Shown here piece by piece: positions 15,770 to 25,085 of a stretch of 64,000 nt of DNA (the stretch's first letter is position 1; each line of letters opens with the position of its first letter). Both the position numbers and the translations under genes were made by a program. The notes under the pieces were generated by a model. The model ran no database searches. It was not told the DNA's origin and saw only the letters and a list, made by a program, of their open reading frames with translations. Location: NCBI RefSeq assembly GCF_001014615.2, contig NZ_LBCQ02000015.1, positions 1 through 64,000 of the forward strand, read 5' to 3'. Source of the DNA: Aquamicrobium sp. LC103. Lineage in GTDB: Bacteria; Pseudomonadota; Alphaproteobacteria; Rhizobiales; Rhizobiaceae.

Positions 15770-16696
15770 ATGTACAGGAATGGCGATGCTGACGCCGTTC
15801 GCGAATTTCCGATAAGAGAAATACACGGCATCAGCCAAATCGATACCTGCCGAACGCTGTTGACCAGTGCTGGTTGCCGGTGGCAGAGCACCTATGTGTC
15901 GATGCAGATCGAGGACCCGTACGAACGGAGTTTCCCCTCCAGTCCGCATCTTTTCATCGGGCTCGTGCGCTCCGGATCCGCCAGGCTGGCCTACAGTCTG
16001 AATGCCGGGGAGATCAGTTCGAACCTCCATTCCGGCCAGGTCGGCATTCTTGCTCCCGCCCAGTCGGTTCGGTTCAGGTTGAACAGGCGGCTTCACACCA
16101 CGCATCTCTATCTTCACGCATCGCTGCTGGCGGAAGTCGCGGCCGATATTTTCAACCGGGATCCCGCCTCGATCGAGGTGATCACCAAGTTGCCGTTCAT
16201 CGACCCCTTGCTCGAAGGACTCGTCGGCGCGATCGGCGAGGCAGCTGAACTCAATCCGGAAACCCCCGATCTCCATGTGGAGCATCTTGCTAGGACGTTG
16301 GCAGGCCACGTTCTGCAACATCATTCCAGCGCCGGTCCGTTCCGCGCCGCGGACGAACCGGCACACGGCCTCACCAGACGGCAGATGGCACGATTCCAGG
16401 ACGTCGTGGAGGCCAGGATGGGCCACAAGCTGTCCTTGGCCGATCTTGCCGAAGGCAGCGGGCTTACCGCCGGGCATTTCACCCGCCTGTTCAAGCTGTC
16501 CACCGGCAAGACGCCTTATCAGTACCTGCTGCACAGCCGTGTGCGGCGCGCGCGCTATCTTCTCGCGAAAACCTCGCTTCCCATCCTGCAGATCGCTTCC
16601 GAATGCGGATTTGCCGATCATGTGCACTTCACGAGGGTATTTTCGAGGACGGTTGGCCGGCCGCCGGCCGCCTTCCGTAAACTCGCCAACGATTGA
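15770..16696 (+). CDS. AraC/XylS family transcriptional regulator
   Basis: About 308 residues. The C-terminal third carries the double helix-turn-helix of AraC proteins: LSLADLAEGSGLTAGHFTRL and then LPILQIASECGFADHVHFTR, followed by the family ending VGRPPAAFRK. The N-terminal part (ligand-binding, cupin-like) has no specific match. The ATG at 15770 lacks a clear ribosome-binding site. An in-frame TTG at 15713 preceded by GAAAAG is an alternative. It lies between the amide-like regulon and the adhesin locus, in the same direction as the adhesin gene, so it could control either. The 600-base gap to the adhesin argues against simple co-transcription. Confidence 0.85.
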   Translation: MYRNGDADAVREFPIREIHGISQIDTCRTLLTSAGCRWQSTYVSMQIEDPYERSFPSSPHLFIGLVRSGSARLAYSLNAGEISSNLHSGQVGILAPAQSVRFRLNRRLHTTHLYLHASLLAEVAADIFNRDPASIEVITKLPFIDPLLEGLVGAIGEAAELNPETPDLHVEHLARTLAGHVLQHHSSAGPFRAADEPAHGLTRRQMARFQDVVEARMGHKLSLADLAEGSGLTAGHFTRLFKLSTGKTPYQYLLHSRVRRARYLLAKTSLPILQIASECGFADHVHFTRVFSRTVGRPPAAFRKLAND

Positions 16697-17301
16697 GCAC
16701 TTGAGAAAAAACTGAATCTTCGCTAGACGGCAGCCGCGTCGAGGCTGCCGTAGCTTCGGCCATCGGCCGAACCTGCTTGCAAGGCCGGCGCGATCGGCCA
16801 GCCCTCGCCGCCGCCCATAATATCCGCAAGCATGCCTGCCCGGCCGGCGGCATGCGCCAAAGCGCGTGCAATGCGGATATCAGTCAACAATTCGCAATAA
16901 CCGACAAAGACTTCGCGTCATCGGCATGGCTTCCTAAGGGCTGGATTCCGCTGAATCCGCACGGGGGGCCTATGACCGTTTCGGCTTCATGTTCAAAGTT
17001 GCGCGACCTTGTCGTCGCGAAGCCGACGCTACGGTCGTCCAGGCCCGCAACGCGGATACCGGGCGCCTGCCGCGCCCAAGCCACCTCTCCGGCAGCGGTC
17101 GACCGATCGTTCATATCCGGCTTGCGTCTGCAAAGCGGTTGCTTCCGCTTCAGAGGCGGCGGCCGCGGCGAAAAGCGAAACGCGGCGCCTGGCAGGCGCA
17201 GTTCATCTTTCCAACCGGGGTTCACCATCCGAGCGGCACGCACGGCCGGATGAAGCTCCGAGCAATCGCAACTTGATCAGGCAACAGACGAGGGAAGCGA
17301 A
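16697..17301. promoter_or_regulatory. Long leader/regulatory region upstream of the adhesin gene
   Basis: About 600 bases with no credible gene. An open frame at 16777-17253 has no protein-like features. The region starts with a hairpin (16727-16751) and ends with AGGGA at 17291-17295, the ribosome-binding site of the adhesin gene. Its length suggests a complex promoter or a long untranslated leader, as is common for large surface adhesins. Confidence 0.45.
16727..16751 (+). terminator. Hairpin downstream of the AraC-type gene
   Basis: Perfect 9-bp stem ACGGCAGCC / GGCTGCCGT with a 7-base loop, 31 bases after the stop codon of the AraC-type gene. It has no T-run, so termination would be weak or Rho-assisted. 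It may instead be an mRNA-end stabiliser. Confidence 0.4.
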
Positions 17302-20300
17302 ATGGCGGCGACGGTAACACTCAAGGCGGACGGCTCGGTTCGGACGGTCGCATCGGACAATATATCACTGACCGCGCCAAGCGTGGTGAAGCTGTCGCTG
17401 GCACCCACGCAGGTGGCGGCTTACGTCCGCGACGGGTCCGATCTGGTCATCCGGCTGCACTCGGGCAGAACGATCCGGATCGAAGATTTCTTCAGCCAGA
17501 ACAACGACCTCGTTCTGGAGGACGAAGACGGCAGGCAGTGGCTGGGCCAGCACAGTGATGGCCTCGCCGACTTCCAGTTCACCGAAATCCAGTCGGTGGA
17601 CCAGCTCGTCGGTGCCGGGGGCGGTATTCCACCGGCGTTGCTCGCCGGGTTCGGTGCGCTGGCTGCCGGAGGCGTGATCGCCGCGGCCGCCGCTTCAGAC
17701 AATGATGACGATAGCGACGCAGATGCGGACGCGGATGCCGATGCGGACGCCGACGCTGATGCTGATGCGGACGCAGATGCGGATGCCGACGCAGACGCTG
17801 ATGCTGATGCTGACGCCGATGCCGATGCAGACGCTGATGCTGATGCGGACGCAGATGCGGATGCGGACGCCGATGCCGACGCGGATGCTGATGCCGACGC
17901 TGATGCGGATGCGGACGCTGATGCGGACGCCGACGCTGATGCGGATGCCGACGCCGACGCGGATGCCGATGCGGACGCGGATGCTGATGCGGACGCCGAT
18001 GCCGACGCGGACGCCGACGCTGATGCTGATGCGGACGCCGACGCGGATGCTGACGCCGATGCGGACGCGGATGCCGACGCAGACGCTGATGCGGACGCAG
18101 ACGCCGACGCGGATGCTGACGCCGACGCTGATGCCGACGCGGATGCGGATGCCGATGCGGATGCCGACGCAGACGCTGATGCGGACGCAGACGCCGACGC
18201 GGATGCTGACGCCGACGCTGATGCCGACGCGGATGCGGATGCCGATGCGGATGCCGATGCTGATGCGGATGCGGATGCGGACGCCGATGCCGACGCTGAT
18301 GCGGATGCGGACGCGGATGCCGACGCAGACGCGGATGCAGATGCTGACGCCGACGCGGATGCGGATGCCGATGCGGACGCGGATGCCGATGCAGACGCCG
18401 ATGCTGATGCGGACGCAGACGCAGACGCCGATGCTGATGCGGACGCAGACGCCGACGCGGATGCGGATGCCGATGCCGACGCTGATGCCGATGCGGACGC
18501 TGATGCCGACGCGGATGCGGACGCGGACGCCGACGCCGACGCCGACGCGGATGCTGACGCCGATGCGGATGCCGACGCTGATGCCGATGCGGACGCGGAT
18601 GCCGACGCAGACGCTGATGCGGACGCAGACGCCGACGCGGATGCTGACGCCGACGCGGATGCCGACGCGGATGCGGATGCCGATGCGGACGCGGATGCCG
18701 ATGCCGATGCGGACGCGGATGCCGATGCCGATGCCGATGCGGACGCTGATGCCGACGCAGACGCTGATGCGGACGCAGACGCCGACGCGGATGCTGACGC
18801 CGACGCTGATGCCGACGCGGATGCCGATGCGGACGCGGATGCCGATGCCGATGCGGACGCTGATGCCGATGCGGACGCGGATGCCGACGCAGACGCCGAT
18901 GCTGATGCGGACGCAGACGCAGACGCCGACGCCGATGCTGATGCGGACGCAGACGCCGACGCGGATGCTGATGCCGACGCGGATGCGGATGCCGATGCGG
19001 ATGCCGACGCAGACGCTGATGCGGACGCTGATGCCGATGCGGACGCGGATGCCGACGCAGACGCTGATGCGGACGCAGACGCGGATGCTGACGCCGACGC
19101 TGATGCCGACGCGGATGCCGATGCGGACGCGGATGCCGATGCCGATGCCGATGCCGATGCCGACGCAGACGCCGATGCTGATGCGGACGCAGACGCCGAC
19201 GCTGACGCCGATGCGGACGCAGACGCCGACGCGGATGCGGATGCCGATGCGGACGCGGATGCCGATGCGGATGCGGATGCGGATGCGGACGCAGACGCCG
19301 ACGCCGACGCGGATGCTGACGCCGATGCGGATGCCGACGCTGATGCGGACGCCGACGCTGATGCGGATGCTGACGCAGACGCGGATGCGGATGCCGACGC
19401 TGATGCCGATGCGGACGCGGATGCCGATGCGGACGCTGACGCCGACGCCGACGCGGATGCCGATGCAGACGCCGACGCCGACGCGGATCTCGAGGCATTC
19501 GACGACGTGACCGGCGCCGAGGTCTCACTCTCGCCGGTCGTGACTCAGCGCGAGGAAACCGCTTCGAACACGGTGCTGATCAATGTCGGCAACTTCACTC
19601 AGTCCTACGAGTTCGAGGTGCCGGACGGTGTCACCACCGATGCCTCCTTCCTCGTGCAGGTGGAAGGCCTTTTAGGGCTGCTCACCAATGTCAACGCCGT
19701 ACTCGAGGTGAACATAGACGGAGAGTGGGTGACGCTGGGCGACTCCTCGCAGGGCGGGCTGCTCGAACTGCTCGGCCTGGCCGGCCAGGGCATCCAGATC
19801 GATGTCGCGGATCTTGAATCCGGCTCCTATCGGCTGACCTATAGCGGCGGCGGGCTGGTCGGCGCGCTGACCACGATCAATATGACCGCAACGCTCGACG
19901 ATACCAGCCTGACCGAGTTCGAGGGCATTGCCGGCGCGGCCGTCGAGGGCAACCTGCTCGACGGCAGCGGCAGCGACGGCGTGCCCGACACCGTGCCGGC
20001 CGACGGGCTGACGGTGCTGCAGATCGACATCGACGGGACCGGCAACTTCGTCGAGGTGACGGATGGCATGACGGTGGTCGGCCAGTACGGCACGCTCACC
20101 ATCAATGCCGACGGCAGCTACAGCTACCAGGTGAACGGCGATGCAGCGGCCGTCGGCAAGGTGGACAGCTTCGCATACAAGCTCGTTCATCCGACGGCCG
20201 GCGAGGCGACCGCCAATCTCCATGTCCAGATCGGCAGCCCCGAGGCCACCCTTGTCTGGGACGAAGCCGACCCGTCGGCTCCGGCGACCACCATCGTCGC

Positions 20301-21378
20301 GAATGACGACACCGGCTCGGCAGGCATCGAGATCGTCAACGAGGTGACCACCGGGCTAGATTCCAACTTTGCCGAACTTTCCTGGCTGGCGGGGCTTGGA
20401 CAAACCCTGACGACGGAAGGGTTCTTCAGTGTTGATGCCGATACCGTCGCCGATGTTCAGATCGGTGTTCAAACCGGAACGCTGCTCGGACTTGGTGGCA
20501 CCCTGACGCTCACGGTCGAGCAAAATGTCGGTGGAACCTGGCAAATGGTGGAGACCGCCTCCGGTGGCAATTTGCTGGATCTGATCGGACTGCTTCCTGG
20601 CAGAACGGGTATGTTGCTCGAGGGCCTGGGCGAAGGCGACTACCGCGTAACGGTGGCATATCAGGTTCCCCTCGGAATCGTTGGAAGCCTGACCACCGAG
20701 GTTGGAACGACAACCACCCACCTAAACGTGGATGTCCCCGGCGAGTTGACGCCCGCCACGGGCAACGTGCTGGCCGACGACACGCTCGGCTCCGTCTACA
20801 CGACGCTGAGCGTGATGGACGAGCTGGGCGAGTTCGTCAGGCCGGGTGCCGGAGGTCTCACCATCGTGGGCGATCACGGCACGCTGACGATCTCGTCCAA
20901 CGGCGACTACACCTATGCGCCCAACGCGGAACTCGCCTCGATAGGTCTCAGCGACAGCTTCACCTATCAGCTCCATCACCCCAACGGCGACACGGTCACC
21001 GCCAATCTGGTGATCAATATCGAGGAAGGTGCGACCAGCGGCGTGATGATGGCGGCGGCCGAGACCATAGCGATCGACGACGGCTCCTACGCCGACGATG
21101 TCGTCCCGCTCCAAAGTTTCGGGGTCGAGGACGACGGAGACGTGCCGCTTGCGACGGGCCTGAATGGTTCGGCCGACGAGTTGCTCGCCGACTCTGACGC
21201 GGACGCGGAAGGCCTATCGTTGGAAGGCCTGCTCACAGACGAGACGGAAGGTGCCGATGGTTCGGGACCGGGTGGAGCGGAGATTTCCTCCATCCCGCAG
21301 GTGCTCGACGATCCGCTCGGTTATCTGGTGACCGATGCGACCGACGACCTGGACCAGGCACAAGGTTCGGTGATCTGA
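17302..21378 (+). CDS. bapA: BapA-like giant adhesin with an Asp-Ala dipeptide tract, type I secretion substrate
   Basis: 1358-residue surface/biofilm adhesin candidate. Residues 1-100 match the BapA-prefix domain ([18 protein letters not shown], then [11 protein letters not shown] and DLVLEDEDG), followed by a Gly/Ala-rich hydrophobic segment (about 103-130). Residues 139-729 are an uninterrupted Asp-Ala dipeptide tract. The C-terminal 630 residues hold two related blocks, each ending in a VCBS/Ig-like unit ([27 protein letters not shown]), then an acidic, Gly-rich tail likely to carry the C-terminal secretion signal. There is no Sec signal peptide, no Cys and no RTX nonapeptides. The TolC, ABC and HlyD genes directly follow, so export by that machine is strongly implied. 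The symbol rests on architecture and locus order (adhesin, TolC, ABC, MFP), recalled as bapABCD in Paracoccus. Confidence 0.88.
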   Translation: MAATVTLKADGSVRTVASDNISLTAPSVVKLSLAPTQVAAYVRDGSDLVIRLHSGRTIRIEDFFSQNNDLVLEDEDGRQWLGQHSDGLADFQFTEIQSVDQLVGAGGGIPPALLAGFGALAAGGVIAAAAASDNDDDSDADADADADADADADADADADADADADADADADADADADADADADADADADADADADADADADADADADADADADADADADADADADADADADADADADADADADADADADADADADADADADADADADADADADADADADADADADADADADADADADADADADADADADADADADADADADADADADADADADADADADADADADADADADADADADADADADADADADADADADADADADADADADADADADADADADADADADADADADADADADADADADADADADADADADADADADADADADADADADADADADADADADADADADADADADADADADADADADADADADADADADADADADADADADADADADADADADADADADADADADADADADADADADADADADADADADADADADADADADADADADADADADADADADADADADADADADADADADADADADADADADADADADADADADADADADADADADADADADADADADADADADADADADADADADADADADADADADADADADADADADADADADADADADADADADADADADADADADLEAFDDVTGAEVSLSPVVTQREETASNTVLINVGNFTQSYEFEVPDGVTTDASFLVQVEGLLGLLTNVNAVLEVNIDGEWVTLGDSSQGGLLELLGLAGQGIQIDVADLESGSYRLTYSGGGLVGALTTINMTATLDDTSLTEFEGIAGAAVEGNLLDGSGSDGVPDTVPADGLTVLQIDIDGTGNFVEVTDGMTVVGQYGTLTINADGSYSYQVNGDAAAVGKVDSFAYKLVHPTAGEATANLHVQIGSPEATLVWDEADPSAPATTIVANDDTGSAGIEIVNEVTTGLDSNFAELSWLAGLGQTLTTEGFFSVDADTVADVQIGVQTGTLLGLGGTLTLTVEQNVGGTWQMVETASGGNLLDLIGLLPGRTGMLLEGLGEGDYRVTVAYQVPLGIVGSLTTEVGTTTTHLNVDVPGELTPATGNVLADDTLGSVYTTLSVMDELGEFVRPGAGGLTIVGDHGTLTISSNGDYTYAPNAELASIGLSDSFTYQLHHPNGDTVTANLVINIEEGATSGVMMAAAETIAIDDGSYADDVVPLQSFGVEDDGDVPLATGLNGSADELLADSDADAEGLSLEGLLTDETEGADGSGPGGAEISSIPQVLDDPLGYLVTDATDDLDQAQGSVI
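17716..19488 (+). repeat. Hexanucleotide-period repeat encoding (Asp-Ala)295
   Basis: 1,773 bases in which GAY and GCN codons alternate without one exception, giving 295 Asp-Ala pairs plus a final Asp. Synonymous codons vary (GAC/GAT; GCG/GCC/GCA/GCT), so it is not a simple microsatellite, but multi-codon blocks recur, for example GCCGACGCAGACGCTGATGC at several places. The result is a polyanion of about 296 negative charges. Long open frames in the other five frames across this stretch are repeat shadows. Confidence 0.97.
18071..18250 (+). repeat. Exact 90-bp tandem duplication inside the Asp-Ala tract
   Basis: Bases 18071-18160 and 18161-18250 are identical when read block by block, including all synonymous codon choices. 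This marks a recent expansion by 15 dipeptides (30 codons), and shows that the tract grows by segmental duplication in multiples of six bases. Confidence 0.9.
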
Positions 21379-21400
21379 CCGTAATGTGCAACGCATGAGG

Positions 21401-21437
21401 AAAGGCACCGGGCCTGCACGAGGTCCGGTGCCTTTTT
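21401..21437 (+). terminator. Intrinsic terminator/attenuator between the adhesin and exporter genes
   Basis: Fifteen-bp stem (left arm 21401-21415, right arm 21421-21435, one G-T wobble) with a 5-base loop and a T-run at its 3' side (GGTGCCTTTTT). It sits 22 bases after the adhesin stop and before the TolC gene. It should end most adhesin transcripts, so exporter genes are expressed at a lower read-through level or from their own promoter. Confidence 0.9.
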
Positions 21438-21492
21438 GCACGAGTGGTCAGCCTGCGGCGCAAACGCCGCACAGACTGCAGAAGGAGCATCT

Positions 21493-22833
21493 ATGCGAAA
21501 GCTGTGGCCAGCCGGAACCGTCACATCCATCCTCGGCGCGTGCGCGATCTCGCTTGGCATTTTGGGCACCGCGGCGCCGACCACGGCGACGGCGCAAGGA
21601 AGAAATTCGGCTTTGACGCTTGACGAAGCCGTCCGCCGGGCGGTGTCCTGGCATCCTTCCATCAACGAGGCGATCGGTCGGCTGAACCAGCGGGGCGAGC
21701 AGATCAACGTCGCGAAGTCGGGATATTATCCCCGCGTGCGCGGCGGCGTGAATTCGGGCTATGACAGCACGGATCAGGACGGTTGGCGACCCAGATTCAA
21801 TCTCGGCGCATCGCAAATGATCTACGATTTCGGCAAGGTGTCCAGTTCGGTCGAAGCCGCCGAAGCGGGTCAGAATATCAGCCGCGCGCAATTGCTGCTC
21901 GCCGTCGACCAGCTCATCCGTGAAACCGCCGCCGCGGTCATCGAGGTGCAGCGCAACCGCGCCCTGCGCGGCGTGGCCGAGGACCAGGTCGCCGGCGTGC
22001 TCGTCATCAGCAAACTGGTCAAGCAGCGAAGCGACAAGGGCGCAAGCACGCGTTCCGACGAGATCCAGGCGGAGGCACGCGTCCAGGCGGCACAGTCGAC
22101 GGTATTGCAGATCGAAGCGGAGCTGAACCGTTGGCAAAGCAGTCTGGCTCACCTCGTCGGCGGCCAGGGGCCGTTCCTGGTCTCGGCCAATGTTCCGAAA
22201 TGGCTTCGCGGCGCATGCGATACAAGGACGATGGATTGGAGCCGCGTACCAGCCATGATGAGGGCGGAGTGGCAGCGCAAGGAAGCTCTCGCGCAACTGG
22301 ACGAAAGCCGTGCGCAGGTGTTTCCCACATTGTCGCTGGAAGCCGGCGTCGGCTACGACCTGAACCAACACCGGGACGCCTCGCGCGACCCCGAATTCAC
22401 AATCGGACTCAACTTCACGGGAAACCTGTATGAGGGCGGCGCCGGCGCGGCTCGCAGGAATGCCGCCGCCCACGCCTTGAGCGCGGCGTCCGCCGCGCTC
22501 GACAATGCGCGCTTCGAGGTGCGGCGGAGCCTTAGCGAAGCCAGCAGCCAGATAAGCGGCCTGTCGCGGCTTCTGGGCTCGCTGTCGGCCCGCGACGGGA
22601 TGATGCGCGAAACGCGCGACCTCTATCGCCAGCAATATGTCGAATTGGGCACACGCACGCTTCTCGATCTCCTCAATGCCGAGCAGGAATTGCACGCGGC
22701 ACGCTTCGACACGGCAAACACGGTGCATGACCTGCGCAGGCTGGGCATGGAATGCGTGTTCAATTCCGGGCTGTCGCGCGAGGTCTTCGCTCTCAAAGGC
22801 ATGGTGGTGAAAGGAGTGGCGTTGCAGCCGTGA
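21493..22833 (+). CDS. bapB: TolC-family outer-membrane channel of the adhesin type I secretion system
   Basis: 446 residues with a Sec signal peptide (MRKLWPAGTVTSILGAC then a hydrophobic stretch ending TATAQG) and the two TolC repeats: LTLDEAVRRAVSWHPSINEA at the start of the mature part, and coiled-coil and beta-strand segments repeated in the second half (VFPTLSLEAGVGYDL; GTRTLLDLLNAEQEL). The ATG at 21493 has GAAGGAG 5 bases upstream; an earlier in-frame ATG overlaps the terminator and is rejected. Acts as outer-membrane exit duct with the ABC and HlyD proteins downstream. The gene overlaps the ABC gene by GTGA. Symbol by analogy to bapABCD. Confidence 0.9.
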   Translation: MRKLWPAGTVTSILGACAISLGILGTAAPTTATAQGRNSALTLDEAVRRAVSWHPSINEAIGRLNQRGEQINVAKSGYYPRVRGGVNSGYDSTDQDGWRPRFNLGASQMIYDFGKVSSSVEAAEAGQNISRAQLLLAVDQLIRETAAAVIEVQRNRALRGVAEDQVAGVLVISKLVKQRSDKGASTRSDEIQAEARVQAAQSTVLQIEAELNRWQSSLAHLVGGQGPFLVSANVPKWLRGACDTRTMDWSRVPAMMRAEWQRKEALAQLDESRAQVFPTLSLEAGVGYDLNQHRDASRDPEFTIGLNFTGNLYEGGAGAARRNAAAHALSAASAALDNARFEVRRSLSEASSQISGLSRLLGSLSARDGMMRETRDLYRQQYVELGTRTLLDLLNAEQELHAARFDTANTVHDLRRLGMECVFNSGLSREVFALKGMVVKGVALQP

Positions 22834-25052
22834 ACCAGGAACAGATCGTAACGCAGGAGAATGGGGCAACGTTCGAGGAAAACGCCGTTTTCCATGCCGA
22901 CCCGTGGTTGGATGCGCTGCGTCACGTCGCGCAGCACTATCGTTTGCCGATATCGATGCAGGCGGCACGTCAGGCCGCCAGATGGTCCAATCTGGAAACC
23001 GACCGGGAAAAAATAGGCGCCCTTGCGCGGACTATTGGTCTGCGCGTCAAGTTCGCCGAACCAGGCACAATCGAGCTGTCGAGCTGGCAGCTTCCGCTGA
23101 TCGCCCGGTTGCGCGGTGGGCAGGTCGGCGTGGTCAAGTCACTCGGCGCGGCGGGCGAGGCGAGCGTGATCCTCCACGGCGATCGCGGGTTGGAAACCCC
23201 GATCCCTATCGAGGAGCTGCTGCGGAATCTGGAGGCCGTCGTCATTCCGCGTCCGGCGCGGGCAATCCCCGATGCCCGCGTCGACGCCTACATCCGCCCC
23301 TATGAGGATAACTGGCTCCGCCGCATCATCCTGCGCGACCTGCGGCCCTATGGACATGTGATGCTCGCATCGCTGGTCGCCAATTCCCTCGGTCTCGCGG
23401 GAATTCTCTTTTCCATGCAGGTCTACGACCGCGTGGTGCCGGCGGAATCGTTCAACACGCTCTACCTTCTCTTCGGCGGCGTCCTTCTGGCGGTCGTCTT
23501 CGACTTCATCATGCGCCGGCTGCGCATGAACATCATCGACCTGCTCGGCAAGCGCGCGGACCTGCGCATCTCGGATCGCGTGCTCGGCCATGCGCTACGA
23601 GTACGCAACCGGGCCAGACCCGCCTCGACCGGAACCTTCATCGCGCAATTGCGGGATCTGGAGCAGGTGCGCGACATGCTGACTTCGACGACGGTCGCCG
23701 CGCTCGCCGACATCCCGTTCTTCCTGCTGTTCCTCGTCGTCTTCTGGTACATCGGCGGGACATTGGTCCTGGTACCGATCGGCGCATTGCTGCTGCTGGT
23801 GATCCCCGGCCTGCTGGCACAACGCAGGCTGCGCGGCTATGCGAGCGAGGCGATGCGCGAATCTTCGCTGCGCAACGCCATGCTGGTAGAAGCCGTTCAG
23901 GGCATCGAGGACATCAAGACCCTGCAGGCCGAGGAGCGGTTCCAGCAGCAGTGGAACCATTTCAATGCGGTGACCGGCGAGGTCCAGATAAAGCTGCGCA
24001 GCCTGACCAACACTCTCACCGTCTGGACGCACAACGTGCAAACCGGCGTCTTCGCGGTGGTGGTGCTGCTGGGCGCGCCGATGGTGATGGAGGGCGATAT
24101 GACGACCGGGGCCCTGGTCGCGGCCTCAGTGCTCGGTTCGCGGATGATGGCGCCGATGGCGCAGATCACCCAGGTGATGAGCCGGCTGCAGCAGGCCAAG
24201 GTCGGCGCCGAAAGCCTCAACCAAATCATGAGGATGCCGATCGATCATCCGGAGCAGGAGAGCCGGATCCATTGCCCCCGCATCATGGGAGGCTTCAATC
24301 TGAAATCGGCCGTATTCCGGTATGGAGACGACACTTCGCCGGCGGCGCTTGCGGTGCGTGATCTGCGGATCAATCCTGGCGAGAAGATCGCCGTTCTGGG
24401 CAAGAACGGCGCCGGAAAGTCGACGCTGCTGCAAGCCCTGTCGGGCCTGCTCGAGCCGAGTTCCGGGGAGGTGCTGCTGGACGACATGGCGCTCCAGCAG
24501 ATCGACCCCGCCGACGTTCGGCGCGACGTCGGCATGCTGACGCAGAACGCCAGGCTGTTTCACGGCACCTTACGCGACAACATCATGATGGGCGCACCGC
24601 ATGCCTCCCAGGAGGAAATCCTCGGCACCCTGTCGATGGTCGGAGCGGATGAGTTCATCCGCAAACTGCCCAGGGGGCTCGAGCATGTGGTGCTCGAAGG
24701 TGGCCATGGCCTGTCGGGAGGTCAGAAGCAGGCGATCCTGCTGGCAAGATTGCTGATCCGCCAGCCGAACGTCGTGCTTCTCGACGAGCCGACCGCCTCG
24801 ATGGACGAGGCGACGGAGCGCCACTTCATCCAGCGTTTCATGGGCTGGAGCGGAGAACGAACGGTCGTGATTGCCACGCACCGTATGCGCGTGCTCGAAC
24901 TGGCCGACCGGATTCTCGTCGTCGAAAATGGGCTGATCGCCCTCGACGACACCAAGGAGGCCGCGCTCCGGGTGCTGCGGGGGCTCGCGAATGTAAAGCC
25001 GGCCAGCGCAAAAGAGCACGCGACCGACCGATCGGCGAGTTCTGTCTCGTGA
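22830..25052 (+). CDS. bapC: Type I secretion ABC transporter (LapB/HlyB type, C39-like domain without catalytic Cys)
   Basis: 740 residues: an N-terminal C39-like domain (about 1-150) lacking the peptidase cysteine, as in the non-proteolytic CLD of HlyB/LapB exporters; a six-helix membrane domain (about 170-430, e.g. LFGGVLLAVVFDFIM); and a nucleotide-binding domain with Walker A GKNGAGKST, signature LSGGQKQ and Walker B VVLLDEPTASMD. The GTG start at 22830 overlaps the TolC-family stop (GTGA). AAGGAG lies a rather long 14 bases upstream. The missing cysteine fits a substrate without a double-glycine leader, which agrees with the adhesin's C-terminal secretion signal. Confidence 0.92.
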   Translation: MNQEQIVTQENGATFEENAVFHADPWLDALRHVAQHYRLPISMQAARQAARWSNLETDREKIGALARTIGLRVKFAEPGTIELSSWQLPLIARLRGGQVGVVKSLGAAGEASVILHGDRGLETPIPIEELLRNLEAVVIPRPARAIPDARVDAYIRPYEDNWLRRIILRDLRPYGHVMLASLVANSLGLAGILFSMQVYDRVVPAESFNTLYLLFGGVLLAVVFDFIMRRLRMNIIDLLGKRADLRISDRVLGHALRVRNRARPASTGTFIAQLRDLEQVRDMLTSTTVAALADIPFFLLFLVVFWYIGGTLVLVPIGALLLLVIPGLLAQRRLRGYASEAMRESSLRNAMLVEAVQGIEDIKTLQAEERFQQQWNHFNAVTGEVQIKLRSLTNTLTVWTHNVQTGVFAVVVLLGAPMVMEGDMTTGALVAASVLGSRMMAPMAQITQVMSRLQQAKVGAESLNQIMRMPIDHPEQESRIHCPRIMGGFNLKSAVFRYGDDTSPAALAVRDLRINPGEKIAVLGKNGAGKSTLLQALSGLLEPSSGEVLLDDMALQQIDPADVRRDVGMLTQNARLFHGTLRDNIMMGAPHASQEEILGTLSMVGADEFIRKLPRGLEHVVLEGGHGLSGGQKQAILLARLLIRQPNVVLLDEPTASMDEATERHFIQRFMGWSGERTVVIATHRMRVLELADRILVVENGLIALDDTKEAALRVLRGLANVKPASAKEHATDRSASSVS

Positions 25053-25085
25053 TGTTGAGACGACCCTGTGGGAGAGGCTGAAGCC

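Noticed and set aside
16777-17253. 158-codon plus-strand frame upstream of the adhesin gene
   Set aside because: Arg/Ser/Pro-rich with no hydrophobic core, motif or ribosome-binding site. Treated as regulatory leader.
17716-19488. CRISPR array or RTX (GGxGxDxxx) repeats
   Set aside because: The repeat has a uniform 6-base period with no spacers, and no glycine-rich nonapeptides occur in the tract. It encodes Asp-Ala only.
17579-19528. 649-codon open frame on the minus strand and 602-codon frame on the plus strand across the adhesin
   Set aside because: Both are shadows of the six-base Asp-Ala repeat: a repeat with period six and no stop in any frame keeps all frames open. Their products are simple Arg/His/Pro or Met/Arg/Thr/Pro strings.
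21448-22968. 506-codon minus-strand frame opposite the TolC-family gene
   Set aside because: Antisense shadow of a GC-rich gene. The plus-strand product has signal peptide, TolC repeats and a good ribosome-binding site, while the minus product has no recognisable features.
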